Shown one piece after another: positions 11,053-21,500 of a DNA stretch of 64,000 nt. The DNA comes from Clusia tigrina (lineage: Eukaryota > Arthropoda > Insecta > Diptera > Clusiidae), in the NCBI GenBank assembly GCA_920105625.2, contig OV050031.1, positions 70,689,995 through 70,753,994 on the forward strand. Reading direction: 5' to 3'. The position numbers were made by a program, and so were the translations under genes. Position 1 is the stretch's first letter; each line of letters begins with the position of its first letter. The notes under the pieces are model-generated. The model was not told the origin of the DNA and did not search any database. It saw nothing but the letters and a program-made list of their open reading frames with translations.

Positions 11053-13947
11053 ATAGAGAAGGCAGCAGACCCCCCAATCGACAGCGGCAGCGACTGAGAC
11101 GCCTACAGAGACGCTGAAAATGGCTGCGATGCCGACTGAGATGCTGACTGAGGCAGATAGGGGTAGATATTGGCATAGAGAAGGCAGCAGACCCACCAAT
11201 CGACAGCGGCAGCGACTGAGACGCCTACAGAGACGCTGACTGAGGCTGCGAAGCCGACTGTTACGCCGACTGAGGCGCGTAGTAGTAGATATAGGCATAG
11301 AGAAGGCAGCAGACCCCTCAATCGACAGCGGCAACAACTGAGACGCCTACAGAGACGCTGATAGAGGCTGCGACGCCGACTGAGTTGCCGACTGAGGCAG
11401 ATAGGGGTAGATATAGGCATACAGAAGGCAGCAGACCCACCAATCGACAGCGGCAGCTACTGAGACGCCTACAGAGACGCTGAGAGAGGCTGCGACGTCG
11501 ACTGATGCGGATAAGGGTAGATATAGCCATAGAGAAGGCAGCAGACCCCCCAATCGACAGCGGCAGCGACTGAGATACCTACAGAGACGCTGGCAAGAGG
11601 CTGTGACGCCGACTGAGACGCCGACTGAGGCAGATAGGGGTAGATATAGGCATAGAGAAGGCAGCAGACCCCCCAATCGACAGTAGCAGCGACTGAGACG
11701 CCTACAGAGACGCTGACAGTGGCTGCGAAGCTGACATAGGCTGCGACGGCGACTGAGGCAGATAGGGGTAGATATAGGCATAGAGAAGGCATCAGACCCA
11801 CCAATCAACAGTGGCAGCGACTGAGACGCATTCAGAGACGCTGACAGAGGCTGCGACGCCGACTGAGGTAGATAGGGGTAGATATTGGCATAGAGAATGC
11901 AGCAGACCCCCAATCTACGGCGGCAGCGACTGAGACTCCTAGAGAGACGCTGACAGAGGCTGCGACGCCGACTGAGATGCCGACTGAAGCAGATAACGGT
12001 AGATATAGGCATACAGAAGGTAGCAGACCCCCCAATCGACAGCGGCAGCGACTGAGACGCATTCAGATACGCTGACAGAGGCTGCGACGCCGACTGAGGC
12101 AGATAGGGGTAGATATAGGCATAGAGAAGGCATCAGACCCACCAATCAACAGTGGCAGCGACTGAGACGCATTCAGAGACGCTGACAGAGGCTGCGACGC
12201 CGACTGAGACGCCGACTGAGGCAGAGAAGGATAGATATAGGCGTAGAGAAGGCAGCAGACCCCCCAATCGACAGCGGCAGCGACTGAGACGCCTACAGAG
12301 ACGCTGACAATGGCTGCGATGCCGACTGAGATGCCGACTGAGGCAGATAGGGGTAGATATTAGCATAGAGAAGGCAGCAGACCCACCAATCGACAGCGGC
12401 AGCGACTGAGACGTCTACAGAGACGCTGACAGAGGCTGCGAAGCCGACTGTTACGCCGACTGAGGTGCGTAGTAGTAGATATAGGAATAGAAAAGGCAAC
12501 AGACCCACCAATCGACAGCGGCAACAACTGAGACGCCTACAGATACGCTGATAGAGGCTGCGACGCCGACTGAGTTGCCGACTGAGGCAGATAGGGGTAG
12601 ATATAGGCATACAGAAGGCAGCAGACCCCCCAATCGACGACGGCAGCGACTGAGACACCTACAGAGACGCTGACAGAGGCTGCGACGCCGATAGAGGCTG
12701 CGACGCCGACTGAGGCAGAGAGGGTTAGACATAGGCGTAGAGAAGTTAGCAGACAACCCAATCGAGAGCGGCAACAACTGAGACCCATACAGAGAAGCTG
12801 ATAGATGCTGCGACGCCGACTGATATGCCGACTGAGGCAGATAGGGGTAGATATTGGCATAGAGAAGGCAGCAGACCCCCCAATCGACAGCGGCAGCGAC
12901 TGAGTCGCCTTCAGAGACGCTGACAGAGGCTGCGAAGCCGACTGAGGCAGATAGGGGTAGATATTGGCATAGAGAATGCAGCAGACCCCCCATCGACGGC
13001 GGCAGCGACTGAGACGCCTACAGAGACGCTGACAGAGGCTGCGACGCTAACAGATGCTGCGACGCCGACTGAGACGCCAACTGAGGCAGAGAGGGGTAGA
13101 CATAGGCATAGAGAAGGCATCAGACCCCCCAATCGACAGCGGCAGCGACTGAGACGCATTCAGAGACGCTGACAGAGGCTGCGAAGCCGACTGTGGCGCC
13201 GACTGAGGCAGATAGGGGAAGAGATAGGCATAGTGAAGTCAGCAGACCACCCAATCAACAGCGGCAGCGACTGAGACGCCTACAAAGACGCTGACATAGG
13301 CTGCGACGCCGACTGAGACGCCGACTGAGGCAGATAGGGGTAGATATAGGCATAGAGAAAACAGGAGTCCCCCCCAATCGACAGCGGCAGCGACTGAGAC
13401 GCATTCAGAGAGGCTGACAGAGGCTACGACGCTGACTGAGACGCCGACTGGGGCAGATAAGGGTAGACATAGGCATAGAGGAGGCAGCAGACCCCCCAAT
13501 CGACAGTGGCACCGACTGAGACGCTTACAGAAATTCTGACAGAGGCTGCGACGCCGACTGAGACGCCGACTGATGCAGATAGGGGTAGATATAGGCATAG
13601 AGAAGGCAGCAGACCCCCAATCGACAGCGGTAGCGACTGAGACACCTACAGAGACGCTGACAGTGGCTGCGACGCCGACTGAGGCAGATAGGGGTAGATA
13701 TTGGCTTAGAGAAGGCAGCAGACCCCCAATCGACAGCGGTAGCGACTGAGACGCCTACAGAGACGCTCACAGAGGCTGCGACGCCGACTAAGACGCCGAC
13801 TGAGGAAGAGAGGGGTTGACCTAGGGATAGAGAAGGCAGCAGACCCCCAATCGACAGCGGCAACAACTGAGACGCTTACAGAGACGCTGACAGAGGCTGC
13901 GACGCCGACTGAGATGTCGACTGAAACATATAGGGGTAGATATAGGC
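11053..13947 (+). repeat. Higher-order repeat unit B2 (2,895 bp)
   Basis: Tandem partner of 8158-11052. Its distal end (about 13525-13947) is the part that continues in register, at offset 7802, with 21327-21750 in the second large copy. It therefore marks where the two missing higher-order units would lie in copy 2. After 13947 the array continues with monomers that do not belong to this unit. Confidence 0.85.
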
Positions 13948-16900
13948 ATAGAGAAGGCAGCAGACCCCTCAATCGACAGCGGCAGCGACTGCGACGCCTA
14001 CAGAGACGCTGACAGAGGCTGCGACGCCGACTGAGACGCCGACTGAGGCAGATAGGGGTAGATATAAGCATAGAGAATGCAGCAGACCCCCCAATCGACA
14101 GCGGCAGCTACTGAGACGCCTACAGAGACGCTGAGAGAGGCTGCGACGCCGACTGATGCGGATAGGGGTAGATATAGCCATAGAGAAGGCAGCAGAAGCC
14201 CCAATCGACAGCGGCAGCGACTGAGATGCCTACAGTGACACTGACAAGAGGCTGCGACGCCGACTGAGCATAGAGAAGGCAGCAGACCCCCAATCGACAG
14301 CAGCAGCGACTGAGACGCCTACAGAGACTCTGACAGAGGCTGAGACGCCGACTGAGCTGCCGACTGAGGCAGATAAGGGTAGATATAGGCATACAGAAGG
14401 CAGCAGACACCCCAATTGACAGCGGCAGCGACTGAGACGCCTACAGAGACTCTGACAGAGGCTGAGACACCGACTGAGGCAGATACGTGTAGATATTGAC
14501 ATAGAGAAGGCAGCAGACCCCCAATCGACAGCGGCAGCGACTGAGACACCTACAGAGACGCTGACAGAGGCTGCGACGCCGACTGAGGCAGATAGGGGTA
14601 GATATTGGCTTAGAGAATGCAGCAGATCCCCCAATCGACGGCGGCAGCGACTGAGACGCCTAGAGAGACGCTCACAGAAGTTGCGAAGCCGACTGTGGCA
14701 CCGACTGAGTCAGATAGGGGAAGTGATAGGCATAGATTAGTCAGCAGACCCCCAAATCAACAGCGGCAGCGACTGAGACGCCTACAAAGACGCTGACATA
14801 GGCTGCGACGCCGACTGAGACGCCGACTGAGGCAGATAGGGGTAGATATAGGCATAGAGAAGGCAGCAGACCCCTCAATCGACAGCGGCTGCAACTGAGA
14901 CGCCTAGATAGACTCTGACAATGGCTGCGATGCCGACTGAGACGCCGACTGAGGCAGATAGGAGTAGATATAGGCAAAGAGAAGGCATCAGAACCCCAAT
15001 CGACAGCGGCAGTCACTGAGACGCATTCAGAGACGCTGACAGAGGCTGCGACGGCGGCAGAGTTCCCGACTGAGGCAGATAGGAGTAGATATAAGCAAAG
15101 TGAAGGCATCAGAACCCCCAATCGACAGCGGCAGCGACTGAGACGCATTCAGAGACGCTGGCAGAGGCTGCGACGCCGACTGAGACGCCGACTGAGGCAG
15201 AGAAGGGTAGATATAGGCATAGAGAAGGCAGCAGACCCCCCAATCGACAGCGGCAGCGACTCAAACGCCTACAGAGACGCTGACAGAGGCTGCGAAGCCG
15301 ACTGAGTTGCCGACTGAGGCAGATAGGGGTAGATATAAGCATACAGAAGGCAGCAGACCCCCCAATCGACGGCGGCAGCGACTGAGAAGCGTACAGAGAC
15401 GCTGACAGAGGCTGCGACGCCGACAGAGGCTGCAACGCGTACTGAGGCAGAGAGGGTTAGACATAGGCGTAGAGAAGGCAGCAGACAACCCAATCGAGAG
15501 CGGCAACAACTGAGACCCATACAAAGACAGATGCTGCGACTCCGACTGATATGCCGACTGAGGCAGATAGGGGTAGATATTGGCATAGAGAAGGCAGCAG
15601 ACCCACCAATCGACAGCGGCAGCGACTGAGACGCCTACGGAGATGCTGACAGAGGCTGCGAAGCCGACTGTGACGCCGACTGAGGCGCGTAGTATTTATA
15701 GGAATAGAGAAGGCAGCAGACACACCAATCGACAGCGGCAACAACTGAGACGCCTACAGAGACGCCGATAGAGGCAGCGACGCCGACTGAGTTGCCGACT
15801 GAGGCAGATAGGGGTAGATGTAGGCATACAGAAGGCAGCAGACCCCCCAATCAACAGCGGCAGCGACTGAGACGCCTACAGAGACGCTGAAATATGCTGC
15901 GACGCCGACTGAGACGCCGACTGAGGCAGATAGGGGTAGATATAGGCATAGAGAAGGCAGCAGACCCACCAATCGACAGCGGCAGCGACTGAGACGCATT
16001 CAGAGAGGCTGACAGAGGCTGCGACGCAGACTGGGACGCCGACTGGGGCAGATAGGGGTAGATATAGGCATAGAGAAGGCAGCAGACCCGCCAATCGACA
16101 GCGACAACAAATGAGACGCCTACAGAGACGCTGACAGAGGCTGCGACGCCGACTGAGATCCCGACTGAGGCGCGTAGGGGTAGATATAGGCATAGAGGAG
16201 GCAGCAGACCGCCCAATCGACAGCGGCGCCGACTGAGACGCTTACAGAGATGAGGACAGAGGCTGCGACGCCTACTGAGACGCCGACTGAGGCAGATAGG
16301 GGTAGATATAGGCATAGAGAAGGCAGCAGACCCCCCAATCGACAGCGACAACAAATGAGGCGCCTACAGAGACGCTGACAGAGGCTGCGACGCCGACTGA
16401 GATGCCGACTGAGGCGCGTAGATGTAGGTATAGGCATAGAGGAGGCAGCAGACCCCCCAATCGACAGCGGCACCGACTGAGACGCTTACAGAGATGCTGA
16501 CAGAGGCTGCGACGCCGACTGAGGCAGATAGGGGTAGATATAGGTATAGAGAAGGCAGCAGACCCCCCAATCGACAGCGGTAGCGACTGAGACACCTACA
16601 GAGTCGTTGACAGTGGCTGCGACGCCGACTGAGGCAGATAGGGGTAGATATTGGCATAGAGAAGGTAGCAGACCCCCCCCCCCAATCAACAGCGGCAACG
16701 ACTGAGACGCCTACAGAGACGCTGACAGAGGCTGCGACGCCGACTAAGACACCGACTGAGGCAGAGATGGGTTGACCTAGGCATAGAGAAGGCAGCAGAC
16801 CCCCAATCGACAGCGGCAACAACTGAGACGCCTACAGAGACGCTGACAGAGGCTGCGACGCCGACTGAGATGCCGACTGAAACAGATAAGTGTAGACATT

Positions 16901-17544
16901 GGCATAGAGGAGGTAGCCGACGCCCCAATCGACAGCGGCTCCGCCTGAGACGCTTACAGAGATGCTGACAGAGGCTGCGACGCCGACTGAGACGCCGACT
17001 GAGGCAGATTGGGGTAGATATAGGCATAGAGAAGGCAGCAGACCCCCCAATCGACAAAGGTAGCGACTGAGACACCTACAGAGACGCTGACAGAGGCTGC
17101 GACGCCGACTGAGGCAGATAGGGGTAGATATTGGCAAAGAGAAGGCAGCACACATCCCCCCCCCCCAATCCACAGCGGCAGCGACTGAGACGCCTACAGA
17201 GACGCTGACAGAGGCTGCGACGCCGACTGAGATGGCGACTGAAACAGATAGGGGTAGATATAGGCATAGAGAAGGCAGCAGACCCCTCAATCGACAGCGG
17301 CAGCAACTGCGACGCCTACAGAGACGCTGACAGAGGCTGCGACGCCGACTGAGACGCCGACTGAGGCAGATAGGGGTAGATATAGGCATAGAGAACGCAG
17401 CAGACCCCCCAATCGACAGCGGCAGCTACTGAGACGCCTACAGAGCCGCAGAGAGAGGCTGCGACACCGACTGATGCGGATAGGGGTAGATATAGCCATA
17501 GAGAAGGCAGCAGACCCCCCAATCGACAGCGGCAGCGACTGAGA
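13948..17544 (+). repeat. Satellite segment outside the 2.9-kb units (partner at 21750-25102)
   Basis: About 3.6 kb of monomers without the 2.9-kb periodicity. It repeats downstream at offset 7802 (for example 14230-14634 with 22032-22436) and then at 7683-7685 after the loss of one monomer (119 bp) near 15600-15720 in the downstream copy. It contains monomers with expanded C-runs (16673-16683, 17156-17166) and ends at the duplication junction with BEL sequence. Confidence 0.8.
16673..16683 (+). repeat. Expanded C tract (C11) in a monomer
   Basis: The C-run before aatcaacagcggcaacgac is 11 long here, against about 6 in typical monomers. The corresponding place in the duplicated copy (24356-24368) reads C13, so the tract changed length after duplication, or one of the two is a sequencing error. 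Confidence 0.8.
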
Positions 17545-18329
17545 TGTCCACCGATGCATTTTTAATTTGTTTCAGGAATTTTGTGAACCGTCGCGGTGTG
17601 CCGATTAGAATTCGTAGCGACTTTATAGGTGCGCAAAAGGAGTTTCGCCAGGAGAACCGCTTATTTGACGTAGATCGGGTTCGACGGGCAATGTCAAAGG
17701 AAAACATAGAGTGGATTTTTAATTGCCCAGCCAATCCTAGCGCTGGAGGTTGTTGGGAGCGGCTTGTCCAATGCGTGAAACGCCTGCTACAGAGAAGCCT
17801 GAAGGATGAGGCACCACGCTTGGAGACCTTCCGCAGCGCACTGATTGAGGCGGAAAATATAATAAACAGCCGTCCACTTACAGAACTTCCTATAACCCAT
17901 GAAGAAGAGGAACCACTTACTCCGAACCACTTCTTGAGTGGCTGCCTCAATTCCACTCAAACACCTGCACCGGAAGATGAGAAAATCTGTCTGCGCAAAC
18001 AATGGAGAATTGCGCAGAACCTGAAGGATCGTCTGTGGAAAAGGTGGATTGTGGAGTACTTGCCACAACTTTTGCATCGACAAAAATGGAGGAGTACAGC
18101 CTCACCACTAAGAGTAGACCAACTGGTTGTTGTATGCGATCCTGTCTTACCTAGAAGCCAATGGGTCAAAGGGCGAATAATTGAAGTATTCACTGCCAAG
18201 GACGGCCAAGTCCGGAGTGCCGCGGTACGCACCAGCCGCGGTATTATCCGTCGACCTGCATCTAAGCTAGCCGCTTTAAGTTTCGTGGATCCCAGTATGA
18301 ATCCACCGGGAGGTGGGATGTCGCACTAA
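17544..18329 (+). pseudogene. Integrase C-terminal fragment of BEL/Pao pol
   Basis: A 261-residue open frame equal to residues 1384 to the end of the Gag-Pol above. It keeps the second catalytic Asp (D1409 of the full protein) and E1459, but lacks the HHCC domain and the first Asp (D1347). It has also lost the four residues after D1409 (NGTN; nucleotides 4260-4271 of copy 1). Other changes are Thr to Ser at 17797 and a silent change at 18188. The ATG at 17544-17546 is made by the junction: its A comes from satellite, and the codon replaces a Leu CTG in the parent. The frame is open only because the duplication is recent. I infer no function, and integrase activity is not plausible. Confidence 0.88.
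18308..18318 (+). promoter_or_regulatory. Polypurine tract, duplicated copy
   Basis: Identical to the purine run before the first LTR (gggaggtggga), directly upstream of the second LTR copy. It was carried by the segmental duplication and is unlikely to serve replication in this truncated element. Confidence 0.65.
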
Positions 18330-18582
18330 AAGCTCTGTCTTCGCCGTAAAATGTCTCGCCGAAGTACAAACTCGTCCGGTAATTTTTGAACGAACGAGTG
18401 AGTAGCAGACGAGCAGCCGAGAAGGAAGCAGCAAATTCTAAACAACCAAGAAGCTGGCACTGAAATTTAAACCAACCACACCACAAATATAATTGAAATG
18501 TGAATTAATAATTTTTAATCTTGTTAACAAATAATTACAAATATAATTACAAAGTTTTAGAATAATTACAAATATAATTACA
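18319..18582 (+). repeat. BEL/Pao LTR, duplicated copy
   Basis: 264 bp starting TGTCGCACTAAAAGC and ending aattaCA, with no difference seen from 4969-5232 when read line by line. The identity reflects segmental duplication, so it cannot be used as an LTR-LTR insertion clock. It could still hold a promoter facing into the satellite on its right, but no core promoter motif was recognised. Confidence 0.78.
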
Positions 18583-21500
18583 CATAGGCATAGAGAAGGC
18601 AGCAGACCCCCCAATCGATAGTAGCAGCGACTGAGACGCCTACAGAAACGCTGACAGAGGCTGCGACGCCGACTGAGGCAGATAGGGGTAGATATTGGCA
18701 TAGAGAATGCAGCAGCCCCCCAATCTATGGCGGCAGCGACTGAGACGCCTAGAGAGACGCTGACAGAGGCTGCGACGCCGACTGAGATGCCGACTGAGGC
18801 AGATAACAATAGATATAGGCATACAGAAGGCAGCAGACCCCCCAATCGACAGCGGCAGCGACTGAGACGCATTCAGATAAGCTGACAGAGGCTGCGACGC
18901 CATCTGAGACGCCAACTGAGACGCCGACTGAGACGCCGACTGAGGCAGAGAAGGGTAGATATAGGCGTAGAGAAGGCAGCAGACCCCCCAATCGACAGCG
19001 GCAGCGACTGAGACGCCTACAGAGACGCTGAAAATGGCTGCGATGCCGACTGAGATGCCGACTGAGGCAGATAGGGGTAGATATTGGCATAGAGAAGGCA
19101 GCAGACCCACCAATCGACAGCGGCAGCGACTGAGACGCCTACAGAGACGCTGACTGAGGCTGCGAAGCCGACTGTTACGCCGACTGAGGCGCGTAGTAGT
19201 AGATATAGGCATAGAGAAGGCAGCAGACCCCTCAATCGACAGCGGCAACAACTGAGACGCCTACAGAGACGTTGATAGAGGCTGCGACGCCGACTGAGTT
19301 GCCGACTGAGGCAGATAGGGGTAGATATAGGCATACAGAAGGCAGCAGACCCACCAATCGACAGCGGCAGCTACTGAGACGCCTACAGAGACGCTGAGAG
19401 AGGCTGCGACGTCGACTGATGCGGATAGGGGTAGATATAGCCATAGAGAAGGCAGCAGACCCCCCAATCGACAGCGGCAGCGACTGAGATACCTACAGAG
19501 ACGCTGACAGTGGCTGCGAAGCTGACATAGGCTGCGACGGCGACAGAGTTGCCGACTGAGGCAGATAGGGGTAGATATAGGCATACAGAAGGCAGCAGAC
19601 CCCCCAATCGACAGCGGCAGCGACTGAGACGCCTACAGAGACGCTGACAGAGGCTGCGACGCCGACTGAGGCAGATAGGGGTAGATATTGGCATAGAGAA
19701 TGCAGCAGACCCCCAATCTACGGCGGCAGCGACTGAGACTCCTAGAGAGACGCTGACAGAGGCTGCGACGCCGACTGAGATGCCGACTGAAGCAGATAAC
19801 GGTAGATATAGGCATACAGAAGGTAGCAGACCCCCCAATCGACAGCGGCAGCGACTGAGACGCATTCAGATACGCTGACAGAGGCTGCGACGCCGACTGA
19901 GGCAGATAGGGGTAGATATAGGCATAGAGAAGGCATCAGACCCACCAATCAACAGTGGCAGCGACTGAGACGCATTCAGAGACGCTGACAGAGGCTGCGA
20001 CGCCGACTGAGACGCCGACTGAGGCAGAGAAGGATAGATATAGGCGTAGAGAAGGCAGCAGACCCCCCAATCGACAGCGGCAGCGACTGAGACGCCTACA
20101 GAGACGCTGACAATGGCTGCGATGCCGACTGAGATGCCGACTGAGGCAGATAGGGGTAGATATTAGCATAGAGAAGGCAGCAGACCCACCAATCGACAGC
20201 GGCAGCGACTGAGACGTCTACAGAGACGCTGACAGAGGCTGCGAAGCCGACTGTTACGCCGACTGAGGTGCGTAGTAGTAGATATAGGAATAGAAAAGGC
20301 AACAGACCCACCAATCGACAGCGGCAACAACTGAGACGCCTACAGATACGCTGATAGAGGCTGCGACGCCGACTGAGTTGCCGACTGAGGCAGATAGGGG
20401 TAGATATAGGCATACAGAAGGCAGCAGACCCCCCAATCGACGACGGCAGCGACTGAGACACCTACAGAAACGCTGACAGAGGCTGCGACGCCAATAGAGG
20501 CTGCGACGCCGACTGAGGCAGAGAGGGTTAGACATAGGCGTAGAGAAGTTAGCAGACAACCCAATCGAGAGCGGCAACAACTGAGACCCATACAGAGAAG
20601 CTGATAGATGCTGCGACGCCGACTGATATGCCGACTGAGGCAGATAGGGGTAGATATTGGCATAGAGAAGGCAGCAGACCCACCAATCGACAGCGGCAGC
20701 GACTGAGTCGCCTTCAGAGACGCTGACAGAGGCTGCGAAGCCGACTGAGGCAGATAGGGGTAGATATTGGCATAGAGAATGCAGCAGACCCCCCATCGAC
20801 GGCGGCAGCGACTGAGACGCCTACAGAGATGCTGACAGAGGCTGCGACGCTAACAGATGCTGCGACGCCAACTGAGACGCCAACTGAGGCAGAGAGGGGT
20901 AGACATAGGCATAGAGAAGGCATCAGACCCCCCAATCGACAGCGGCAGCGACTGAGACGCATTCAGAGACGCTGACAGAGGCTGCGAAGCCGACTGTGGC
21001 GCCGACTGAGGCAGATAGGGGAAGAGATAGGCATAGTGAAGTCAGCAGACCACCCAATCAACAGCGGCAGCGACTGAGACGCCTACAAAGACGCTGACAT
21101 AGGCTGCGACGCCGACTGAGACGCCGACTGAGGCAGATAGGGGTAGATATAGGCATAGAGAAAACAGGAGTCCCCCCAATCGACAGCGGCAGCGACTGAG
21201 ACGCATTCAGAGAGGCTGACAGAGGCTACGACGCTGACTGAGACGCCGACTGGGGCAGATAAGGGTAGACATAGGCATAGAGGAGGCAGCAGACCCCCCA
21301 ATCGACAGTGGCACCGACTGAGACGCTTACAGAAATTCTGACAGAGGCTGCGACGCCGACTGAGACGCCGACTGATGCAGATAGGGGTAGATATAGGCAT
21401 AGAGAAGGCAGCAGACCCCCAATCGACAGCGGTAGCGACTGAGACACCTACAGAGACGCTGACAGTGGCTGCGACGCCGACTGAGGCAGATAGGGGTAGA

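Larger units (their letters stand above)
4183..17544 (+). repeat. Segmental tandem duplication, copy 1 (13.4 kb: BEL 3' end plus satellite)
   Basis: Sequence from 4183 recurs from 17545. The offset is 13362 up to the 12-bp gap in the second integrase copy, then 13350 through the LTR and the first 2.6 kb of satellite. After two higher-order units missing from copy 2 the offset is 7802, and after one further missing monomer it is 7683-7685, up to about 17417 (matching 25102). In the BEL part I found only two substitutions (4447 C versus 17797 G; 4838 C versus 18188 A) and the 12-bp deletion, and the LTRs look identical. The left breakpoint is inside the integrase coding sequence and the right one inside a satellite monomer. 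The last 127 bp of copy 1 (17418-17544) have no clear partner after 25102. Confidence 0.88.
5233..17544 (+). repeat. Satellite array block 1, direct orientation (110/122-bp monomers)
   Basis: The block is an uninterrupted series of monomers, each with the landmarks gcagataggggtagatat, ggcatagagaaggcagcag, a C-run then aatcgacagcggcagcgac, and gacgcctacagagacgctg. Spacing between landmarks is about 110 or 122 bp (for example 6241 to 6351 to 6472). The 12-bp step is one extra copy of gacgccgactga. Monomers differ by scattered substitutions, by a/t in gatat(a/t)ggcat, by C-run length, and by 12- or 18-bp internal insertions. No gene is present: minus-strand open frames span about three monomers each and end at the same ctgTAGgcg. 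I do not recognise the family. Confidence 0.95.
17545..18582 (+). mobile_element. Truncated BEL/Pao fragment (integrase 3' part plus LTR) embedded in satellite
   Basis: 1,038 bp corresponding to 4183-5232 of the first element, minus a 12-bp deletion. The left edge is an abrupt join with a satellite monomer (gcgactgaga then tgtccaccgatgc) sharing about 2 bp (tg). The right edge repeats the first element's LTR-to-satellite join exactly. Because the flanking satellite is duplicated too, this is a duplicate of the first element's end and not an independent insertion. It has no 5' LTR, gag, protease, RT or RNase H, so it cannot be autonomous. Confidence 0.92.

Noticed and set aside
17545..18582. 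Independent second BEL insertion.
   Set aside because: The LTR/satellite join and the downstream monomers are the same as after the first element, so duplication explains it better.
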